Shown: positions 1 through 5,364 of the stretch, in pieces
How the letters are laid out: each line of letters opens with the position of its first letter
How positions within the stretch are numbered: the first letter of the stretch is position 1
NCBI GenBank assembly: GCA_023245755.1
Contig: JAHFJQ010000071.1
Location: 1-5,364 of the forward strand
Origin: an archaeon
Lineage (GTDB): Archaea; Nanobdellota; Nanobdellia; SCGC-AAA011-G17; GW2011-AR17
Direction: 5' to 3'
Length of the DNA: 5,364 nt
Position numbers and translations under genes: made by a program
Notes under the pieces: generated by a model
Databases searched by the model: none
What the model was told of the DNA's origin: nothing
Seen by the model: only the letters and a program-made list of their open reading frames with translations

Positions 1-2969
1 ATCTCCACTCCTTCAACATTTTGCGAAATTAGCCCATTTTCATAAGATGTTTCATAGACACCTAAAGCAATTTCCTTTTGTTTATTCAAAAGTTCATCTC
101 CACTTAATCCAGAAAACACAGCCTTTTGTTTTTCAAGTGCTAAACTAACATTATTGCATCCACTCTGTTTCGCATCCTGATATGCACCATTTTGCCCTGT
201 ATAGCTCTCAAGTTGATCATTCACAGCCATCATATCAGAAGCACCACTTGCCTGTAACTGTTTCAAGTACACATAATCAGCTTGACTTTCTTTATCTAAA
301 AAGACTTCACTTCCTAAGAGACTTTCACATTGTTCTAAATTATTATATCCACTACTAATATCACTCAGTTCAGAAGTATAATCCCCATTCAAAGCATCAA
401 CAGAATCACGTGCATCTTGTGCAGCTTGAATATCAGTGTTAATCGCCCCAGCATTGGCAAGCATACAATTATCATAGGTATTGTATTGTTTGCCATAGCC
501 CCCATTCTCCTCACAATATGCACTCCAACCGCTTTGATCATCAACTCCATGCACAGCATCATGACGTGCTTGCGCAGACGCACTTGCAAAGCTACTCTTT
601 AAAGAAACAAAAGCAAAGACCCCTAAACACACATAGTTCCATGTTTTCACTACTTGGGTAAGCCATTCTATAGTATTGTCTAACTGATCTTGTAATGCTT
701 TTGCAAAAGCAATCTGATCATCAATTTTATCAGGATTTAAATCAAAGGCTCTACTCTCAATAGGAATATGAATACTAAAGTTGGATGTAGAATGTAGTGC
801 TTCTCCCGTACCAGGAGTAATCGTAAGGTATGCTTCTTTTTTCAAATCAACACTCTTTGCCTTAAAGGAATAACTATTTTCTAAAATAAGAGCACTCCCT
901 CCCACAGAGAGACTCTTAGAACTAATTGTTTTTCCAGAAGAAGTATACACACTTCGTATTTGAACGCTATCTTCACTGACTTTATACACATACCAATTAT
1001 ATGCAGTACTTGTTTTATCAGTATTAATATCCGTTCCAAAAAGTCTATCACCTTCATAGTAGCTGCTATCAATACCATCCTTGGTTAAAACTACAGATGA
1101 ACGTTGATCTTCTGTTAATTGTTGCACTGAAGTAAGTTGTACATACACAAATCGTCCATTATCTTCTAGAGAAGCAGTTCCATAGGTCACATCGCCTAAG
1201 AGAGCATTCATAAGACTTTCAACAGTAAGTTGCACCGAAGTATCAGCAAAAGAACTTCCTCTGCTCACTAATTCTTGATATGCTTCTAATGCACTTTCCT
1301 GAGCACCTTTTTTCTCTTCTGCACTCAAACTATCAATTAAAGAAATTGCCTCATAAGACTGCCCAATTTTAAAGTAGGCGGCCTCAACAACAGAAACATC
1401 TGTATCAACAACCGTTTCAGTATCAAAATCTGTAACCACAGCACTAAATTCTTTAATTCCAGTGCACAACATACTCAACTTTAAATCATTACTCAGTTTT
1501 TCTTCATCACTCACTTCTTGAAGGGTTTCCTCAAGTCCATCCACAGTATAAATTTCAGCATTCGCACAAGGATCTGCAGATGCAAATTTCTTAATGGAAA
1601 GCACATCTCCACTTTCTACAGAATAATAATATCCTACAGGAAGAAGTTTGAGCAATGCCTCTTTCAGAGTCATCCCTTCAACAAAAGTAACACTATTTGT
1701 TTTTGTAATATCCCCTTCAAGTTCGGAAACATCAACATTTACTTGATATCCTCTAAAGACCGTATCAAGAGTATCAACAGAAACAGGATTAAGAATCTTA
1801 GAGCCAGTATCAAAGAATAATGCCTGGGTACTATCCTCTGCTTTTGAACTTCTTTCATAAAAAACTTTATTCAAGAGAGAAGATTCAGTCTCGCTTAACC
1901 CACCTGCTTGACTACTCGTAATCGTTTCTACGTTTCCTTGAGCATCTTTTACTGTAAGAGTATACTCTATTCCTGTTCTTCCTTCCACAGTTGTAATACT
2001 CTTTACCGTCCATGTAGATCCAGGAAACAAACTTTGTCCTTCTGTAACAACAAGATCCGAACGAGCACCACCAACAGTCACAGCAATAATTGCTCTCTTG
2101 AGAGCAGGGTCTTTAATATCATTTAAAGTAATATGAAACTTTGCGTTTCCCATAACTTGCTCATCGGTATAACCCAAATCAATATAATCAGAAGTTTCTC
2201 CCTTCGTCAAAGTCACATCTGCAATTGCCCGTGGAGAACCAATAATCGGAAAATACAAGTCTTTATTGCTATAGACAGTAAGATCAACCGTATTTCCAGT
2301 AATGTCTTTTACTCGTACAAGTCCTCTTCCACCATAAAAAGAATACTGTGCCCCATAGCTGTTTAAATTTTCTGCCCAAGTATCTTCATCAGTATCTAAA
2401 GGAAGAATCAATGCACTTTTGGAAAGACTATACAATCGCTCAGCCTCAGTAAACCAAATATCAGCAGTAAAAGAAAGATTCACCTGTGTAGGAATACATG
2501 CACCAGTTTCACACGTATATCCTGAATCACACTCACTATCTGTAGAACAAATTTCAAAATTGTTAGGATCAAATTGTTTTAAAGTAACCGTAAGATATCC
2601 TAAATTATCTGGATCCAATTTATTCGGAGCAGACCATTGTGGATCCCCTGCCAAGAAATCTTCTGTTTCTATATTTTGAGCCTTTACCCGCACTTTTTCT
2701 ATATTAATATTGCCATAAAGAGGTTCAATATTATTTTGAGAATTTAATAAAGTTCCAACGCTACTCCCTGCAAGGAAAGCATACACAGGCACAGAACCAT
2801 CTTCTAAAAGATTAGAAGTAAGTATAGTTGGCTCATATGATTTGACATTCACAGTAATACTTGCTCCAGTATCTGCTTCATCCTCCGGAGTAACGATTTC
2901 CGCAGATTCTGCAAGAGGAAAACTCACAAAAAGAAAGATACAAAACAAAGCTATAAGTTTCATGTTCAT
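1..2969 (-). CDS. Giant Sec-exported multidomain surface protein, 3' end beyond window
   Basis: An uninterrupted reading frame gives 989 codons from ATG at 2969 to the left edge, with no stop. The N-terminus (MNMK, hydrophobic LIALFCIFLFVSFPLA, then ESA) is a Sec signal peptide, probably cut near residue 23. Then come: beta-rich segments (about 30-400) holding a four-Cys module at 141-158 (spacing CX5CX5CX4C); an STN-like segment (about 406-462); C468 and C502; a TPR-like helix pair (about 528-572); more beta structure (575-735); a helical stretch (744-770) leading into a short hydrophobic segment (776-790, with C781); and a helical tail with C819, C835, C881 and C938. NXS/T sequons occur at N164, N730 and N940. 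The start is fixed by the ATGA overlap with the upstream gene and a GGAG five bases before ATG; the ATG at codon 3 is less well placed. Acidic residues (about 146) outnumber basic ones (about 68). I recall similar very large, uncharacterised DPANN proteins. Export is well supported; the function is unknown. Confidence 0.88.
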   Translation of the reverse strand, partial: MNMKLIALFCIFLFVSFPLAESAEIVTPEDEADTGASITVNVKSYEPTILTSNLLEDGSVPVYAFLAGSSVGTLLNSQNNIEPLYGNINIEKVRVKAQNIETEDFLAGDPQWSAPNKLDPDNLGYLTVTLKQFDPNNFEICSTDSECDSGYTCETGACIPTQVNLSFTADIWFTEAERLYSLSKSALILPLDTDEDTWAENLNSYGAQYSFYGGRGLVRVKDITGNTVDLTVYSNKDLYFPIIGSPRAIADVTLTKGETSDYIDLGYTDEQVMGNAKFHITLNDIKDPALKRAIIAVTVGGARSDLVVTEGQSLFPGSTWTVKSITTVEGRTGIEYTLTVKDAQGNVETITSSQAGGLSETESSLLNKVFYERSSKAEDSTQALFFDTGSKILNPVSVDTLDTVFRGYQVNVDVSELEGDITKTNSVTFVEGMTLKEALLKLLPVGYYYSVESGDVLSIKKFASADPCANAEIYTVDGLEETLQEVSDEEKLSNDLKLSMLCTGIKEFSAVVTDFDTETVVDTDVSVVEAAYFKIGQSYEAISLIDSLSAEEKKGAQESALEAYQELVSRGSSFADTSVQLTVESLMNALLGDVTYGTASLEDNGRFVYVQLTSVQQLTEDQRSSVVLTKDGIDSSYYEGDRLFGTDINTDKTSTAYNWYVYKVSEDSVQIRSVYTSSGKTISSKSLSVGGSALILENSYSFKAKSVDLKKEAYLTITPGTGEALHSTSNFSIHIPIESRAFDLNPDKIDDQIAFAKALQDQLDNTIEWLTQVVKTWNYVCLGVFAFVSLKSSFASASAQARHDAVHGVDDQSGWSAYCEENGGYGKQYNTYDNCMLANAGAINTDIQAAQDARDSVDALNGDYTSELSDISSGYNNLEQCESLLGSEVFLDKESQADYVYLKQLQASGASDMMAVNDQLESYTGQNGAYQDAKQSGCNNVSLALEKQKAVFSGLSGDELLNKQKEIALGVYETSYENGLISQNVEGVE

Positions 2970-4954
2970 GAAAACTCCGGCTCCTTATACCCTAAACCTG
3001 AATCAATATAGGTGTATACATCTTCAAGATCACTAGCACTCTCTGGAACTCCTGGGGAAGTTACATAAAACGTAACATGAGAAGCATCTTGTAATTCGTA
3101 TCTGTCAGCTTCCCAACTATGATCTACCCCCCCCGTAAGTGCACTTTGCAGATCTACTTCACTAATGTCTACATCTGTACAACTCGTATCTTCACTTAAG
3201 CCAAACAACCCGCCCAAACTAATCTGAGGAACACTGCTACATTTCGTATAGGAGCTAGGATCAATACTAATATCAAAAGGGACATCACTAATCAATTTTC
3301 CATCCACAGTATATGTTCCAGGTATCAAAAGCATCGTATCACTTTGGTACGGATAACTCACTGTCGTAGCATACCCAGTTTCTGCTTCAGTAAGTGTGAC
3401 AAATAAAACGTCCTCACTTGTAGGTTCCCGCACATTTCCATCAGCATCAACAATTTGGATATCATAACTCAAATTGTAATATTTTTCAAGCACAACAGTA
3501 GTAGAAGTATCCTCAGTTGTCGTCACAATAGACATACCATCTTGATACCCTTCTTTTTCTGCAATAACCTGACCATTCACACAAGGAGGCACGCTAAAGC
3601 TAGTGTCATAACCTCGTGTACTTCCCAAAGGACAAAGATTATTGATACATTGAAAGCTTACATCTGCTCCAGAAAGATCAATAAGACTTCCGTCCTCTGC
3701 AACTTCAACAACATTCACGGTAAGTTCACTTTGTGTGTCAGAACAAATAGTTGTTTCCACAGGATTCAAATCAAGCAAGCCTTCCGTATTCTCCCGTGCT
3801 TGATTATTATCTAAGATAACCATGCTTGCAAACTGGAATCTATAATCGGTATCCTCATCGTATAAAGTCACAAGGACAGGATATTTTATATCATAAATAA
3901 AGTTATACGTATTCAAACAAAAAATGGTAGAAAGAAAAGCTGTTGCGGAACTTCCAGTAAGAGTATCTTCTTGCAAAGTACTTCCCTGTGTAGGATACAC
4001 TTGCATAGAAAAAGGCCAATTTGAAGAATAGAATATATTCGCAGATGTTGAATCTGGAACAGTACTATCAATCATATCCCATTCAAAATAATTTGCATCG
4101 CTTTCTGTATGGACATCATAGTTTGTTCCACGTATTTTCACTGCCAACAAATTTTCTGATAAGATACTTTTCAAATCACTTTCTACTTCATTAACATCCC
4201 AACTCTTTTGTTCACAATCAAATTCAGCCCAGGAAAGAGGAACTTGATCAGGGTATAATACCAAAGAATCATAACTTAAATCTTCCAAAACATAATCCTT
4301 ATTTTCTGTATCCATGATTTCCGTAGCAGCTTGATACAGCGAACCTAAAGGAACATCAGCAGAAACATAAAATGCATCAAAATCAAAGACAAAATCATCT
4401 TGAGCAATATGTACAGGGTAGTTCACAGTAAAAAGAACTTTCTCATCAAGAATTTCTACTTCAGTAGATATATCCCCTGCAGTAGCATTATAGGTCGTAA
4501 AAAGATCAAAATCATTTGCACAAGAAGCAAGATTTTCATTCATAAACTGAGAAAGATCATATTCCATATCACTGACACTGGGAACTTGAGAATGATCTAC
4601 ACCATTTGCAGCTTGATAGAACCAATACACGGTTTTGAAATCACTTTCAGGTAAGATTTCCAAAGAATTAGAAAAAGGGTTTTGAGATCCCTGACCAATA
4701 GGGTCTTCGGGTAAAGTAATATATCCTCCTTGTTGCCCAAGAAGAGTTATTCCTACACTTGCAAGACTAGTCACACAATTACTCACTTGATCATGAAGTT
4801 CTTCCGCTTCTGAAGGAACAACTAAAGACTGTGCCCGTTCTCTTTCCCACTCTGAAAGAAAGATTTGATCCTTATAGTAATAGACTAAACCTGCAGAACT
4901 CACCACAAGAAGTCCTAGAATAATCAGTAACGTCAACTGCCCTCTTTTATACAT
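2966..4954 (-). CDS. Prepilin-like-anchored 662-residue surface protein, Cys-rich acidic ectodomain
   Basis: A complete gene of 662 residues. The leader MYKRG-Q is followed by a hydrophobic helix (residues 7-27) and then YYYKD, which fits a class III (prepilin-type) signal cut after G5, or else an uncleaved N-in anchor. The +5 Glu of typical pilins is absent. The rest is predicted to be extracytoplasmic. A mixed domain (about 47-235) contains GQQGGYITLP and a beta region with PVHI and ADVPLGSLYQAATEIMD that I recall from an uncharacterised DPANN family. Next are a PEGA or carboxypeptidase-regulatory-like beta sandwich (405-490; C436, C441, C458; VNGQVIAEKEGY) and a second beta domain (491-565; LLIPGTYTVDG). 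There are ten Cys (60, 145, 247, 346, 404, 436, 441, 458, 572, 592) and about 110 acidic against 23 basic residues. An in-frame TAA at 4979-4981 with no other start codon between fixes the ATG at 4954. The stop overlaps the next start as ATGA. The function is not known; a membrane-tethered partner of the giant protein is my inference. Confidence 0.93.
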   Translation of the reverse strand: MYKRGQLTLLIILGLLVVSSAGLVYYYKDQIFLSEWERERAQSLVVPSEAEELHDQVSNCVTSLASVGITLLGQQGGYITLPEDPIGQGSQNPFSNSLEILPESDFKTVYWFYQAANGVDHSQVPSVSDMEYDLSQFMNENLASCANDFDLFTTYNATAGDISTEVEILDEKVLFTVNYPVHIAQDDFVFDFDAFYVSADVPLGSLYQAATEIMDTENKDYVLEDLSYDSLVLYPDQVPLSWAEFDCEQKSWDVNEVESDLKSILSENLLAVKIRGTNYDVHTESDANYFEWDMIDSTVPDSTSANIFYSSNWPFSMQVYPTQGSTLQEDTLTGSSATAFLSTIFCLNTYNFIYDIKYPVLVTLYDEDTDYRFQFASMVILDNNQARENTEGLLDLNPVETTICSDTQSELTVNVVEVAEDGSLIDLSGADVSFQCINNLCPLGSTRGYDTSFSVPPCVNGQVIAEKEGYQDGMSIVTTTEDTSTTVVLEKYYNLSYDIQIVDADGNVREPTSEDVLFVTLTEAETGYATTVSYPYQSDTMLLIPGTYTVDGKLISDVPFDISIDPSSYTKCSSVPQISLGGLFGLSEDTSCTDVDISEVDLQSALTGGVDHSWEADRYELQDASHVTFYVTSPGVPESASDLEDVYTYIDSGLGYKEPEFS
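2975..2978 (-). promoter_or_regulatory. Shine-Dalgarno (GGAG) for the giant protein
   Basis: GGAG lies within the last codons of the upstream gene, five bases before the ATG at 2969. A second GGAG lies slightly further up (in AAGGAGCCGGAG). With the ATGA stop/start overlap this favours re-initiation by ribosomes finishing the upstream gene, and it selects the first ATG over the one at codon 3. Confidence 0.7.
3127..3134 (-). repeat. G8 homopolymer tract inside the 662-residue gene
   Basis: Eight consecutive C on the plus strand read as GGGGGGGG on the coding strand, covering codons for T607-G608-G609-V610. I noticed no other G/C run of this length in this AT-rich window. Losing one G gives TAG immediately after G609. 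Gaining one G adds three codons (Gly-Arg-Ser) and then TAG. Either change removes about 50 C-terminal residues and stops ribosomes before the ATGA junction. It is a candidate slippage or phase-variation site, or only a chance Gly-Gly encoding. Confidence 0.85.
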
Positions 4955-4971
4955 ACGACGGGCTAAGGACT

Positions 4972-5001
4972 TTTTACTTTAAATAGTTTTTCTAAGTAAA
5001 A
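4972..5001. repeat. 8-bp perfect inverted repeat bracketing the core promoter
   Basis: On the plus strand TTTTACTT (4972-4979) and AAGTAAAA (4994-5001) are exact reverse complements separated by 14 bases. The spacer contains the BRE-like stretch and most of the TATA-like box; two TATA bases lie in one arm. This geometry would suit a dimeric repressor or activator covering the promoter. It could also be a weak stem after the upstream gene, or chance in AT-rich sequence. Confidence 0.5.
4978..4993 (-). promoter_or_regulatory. Archaeal BRE/TATA promoter giving a leaderless mRNA
   Basis: The minus strand reads AGAAAAAC (BRE-like, purine-rich) directly followed by TATTTAAA (TATA-like, 4985-4978). 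The centre of the TATA element is about 27 bases before the A of the ATG at 4954. Archaeal TATA boxes usually sit about 26 bases before the start of transcription, so transcription should begin at or within a few bases of the ATG. The 23 bases between TATA and ATG hold no Shine-Dalgarno sequence, which agrees with a leaderless transcript. The element should drive the 662-residue gene and the coupled giant gene. AT-rich spacers can mimic TATA boxes; the spacing is the main support. Confidence 0.6.
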
Positions 5002-5008
5002 GAAGAAA
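4994..5008 (-). terminator. T-rich stretch after the upstream stop, possible archaeal terminator
   Basis: Immediately after the TAA of the upstream gene the minus strand reads TTTCTTCTTTTACTT. Archaeal RNA polymerase often terminates at oligo-T runs without a hairpin, so this is a plausible 3' end for that transcript. The longest run is only four T, and read-through into the next gene is possible. Confidence 0.35.
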
Positions 5009-5364
5009 TTAATTCCAGAAAACAATCCAGTTCCATACTCGAGCAAAGAAACTCTCAGAAGAAACTTCTGGCGCATAACTTAAACTCGTAGACTCAGCAC
5101 CTTCTGGACTTGTACAATCAGGATCAACATTGGTTCCACCAGAAACACCATACATTCCACCATCACCATCTCCATCATCATCAGCTGCAGTTGCACAACT
5201 TGGATCAGAACTTTCATCAGTATCTAAAGGACTACGACAATTTGTATCACCATCAATAAAAGTATAATCTGGTGTACATACAGCCTCACATTCTTCTAAA
5301 GATCCATCAACTCCAGAATAATCTAAAGTACCACCAGTTCCATCTGGAAGAGCAGAGCAAGGAT
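5009..5364 (-). CDS. C-terminal part of acidic Cys/Asp-rich secreted protein, 5' end beyond window
   Basis: An open frame enters from the right edge and gives 117 residues before TAA (5009-5011). The fragment is Gly/Asp/Ser/Thr-rich with six Cys (fragment residues 2, 25, 29, 42, 56, 83), about 24 acidic and only two basic residues. An Asp/Gly loop, DDDGDGDG (fragment residues 61-68), resembles calcium-binding EF-hand-like or thrombospondin type 3 loops. The stretch from it to DPDCTSPEGAE vaguely recalls MopE-type metal-binding repeats, but the match is weak. The protein ends in FFARVWNWIVFWN, an aromatic tail too short to span a membrane. The composition points to an exported protein, although the signal peptide is not in view. 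It lies in the same orientation as the following genes but is separated from them by an intergenic gap with its own promoter-like element. I do not recognise the family. A six-frame track would miss it because it has no start here, but the continuous frame and coherent composition support it. Confidence 0.82.
   Translation of the reverse strand, partial: PCSALPDGTGGTLDYSGVDGSLEECEAVCTPDYTFIDGDTNCRSPLDTDESSDPSCATAADDDGDGDGGMYGVSGGTNVDPDCTSPEGAESTSLSYAPEVSSESFFARVWNWIVFWN

Noticed and set aside
389..1078. Minus-strand frames of 65-66 codons at 389-589 and 881-1078
   Set aside because: Same strand as the giant gene but in another frame within it; the main frame is unbroken and coherent throughout.
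1518..2679. Series of plus-strand open frames of 72-100 codons (1518-1820, 1908-2126, 2133-2366, 2419-2679)
   Set aside because: All are antisense to the continuous 989-codon frame; low-complexity Ser/Cys/Asn/Ile content and no coherent motifs.
2961..2963. ATG at codon 3 as the true start of the giant protein
   Set aside because: Spacing of 11 bases from GGAG is poorer than five, and only the first ATG forms the ATGA overlap; the difference is just two residues.
2931..2969. Lipoprotein signal suggested by C10 in the giant protein
   Set aside because: C10 sits inside the hydrophobic core, and nothing resembling a lipobox followed by a mature start is present; a standard signal peptide fits better.
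2842..3036. Plus-strand 64-codon frame across the ATGA junction, and plus-strand frames at 417-602 and 4400-4654
   Set aside because: Antisense to well-supported genes; no domain, signal or start context.
3455..3814. Plus-strand open frame of 119 codons
   Set aside because: It lies wholly antisense inside the 662-residue gene, has no plausible ribosome binding context, and has a Cys/His/Arg/Ile-rich composition typical of antisense translation.
4972..5001. Inverted repeat as a bacterial-type intrinsic terminator
   Set aside because: The stem is AT-rich with a 14-base loop and is not followed by a T-run on the minus strand; an operator or chance repeat is more likely.
1..5364. CRISPR array, tRNA, rRNA, insertion sequence or riboswitch
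   Set aside because: No regularly spaced direct repeats, no recognisable RNA gene sequence and no transposase frame; nearly all bases are in three minus-strand genes.

Overview
The window looks like a piece of an AT-rich archaeal genome, most likely a DPANN lineage of the Woesearchaeota/Pacearchaeota/Nanoarchaeota type. This rests on several signs. The 662-residue protein opens with a KRG-Q leader followed by one hydrophobic helix, a leader I associate from memory with very many DPANN surface proteins. An archaeal-looking BRE/TATA promoter is spaced for a leaderless transcript. The proteins are very large, Cys-rich and acidic, and have no bacterial or eukaryotic counterpart that I recognise. 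There is no rRNA, tRNA or housekeeping marker here, so the taxonomy is inferred.

All coding capacity is on the minus strand and almost every base is coding. Read in the direction of transcription, the order is: (1) the last 117 codons of a very acidic, Cys- and Gly/Asp-rich secreted protein that ends in a short Trp/Phe-rich tail (5364 to 5009); (2) a 54-bp intergenic gap holding an oligo-T stretch, an 8-bp inverted repeat and a BRE/TATA element; (3) a complete 662-residue protein with a prepilin-like N-terminus and a large Cys-containing ectodomain (4954 to 2966); (4) a giant Sec-exported protein whose start overlaps the previous stop as ATGA (2969 down to the left edge, 989 codons seen, no stop reached). 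The giant protein does not appear as a closed ORF because it runs off the window.

Genes 3 and 4 are almost certainly one translationally coupled transcription unit making two extracytoplasmic partners: a membrane-anchored protein and a multidomain secreted protein with a four-Cys module, STN-like and TPR-like segments, a short hydrophobic segment and a helical Cys-bearing C-terminal part. A surface assembly (S-layer-like, adhesin-like or filament-associated) is the natural reading, but no function is proven by the sequence. The most testable oddity is an uninterrupted run of eight G on the coding strand near the end of the 662-residue gene. Gain or loss of one G stops translation at once, removes about 50 C-terminal residues and should uncouple the giant gene downstream. 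No mobile element, CRISPR array, tRNA, rRNA or riboswitch was seen.
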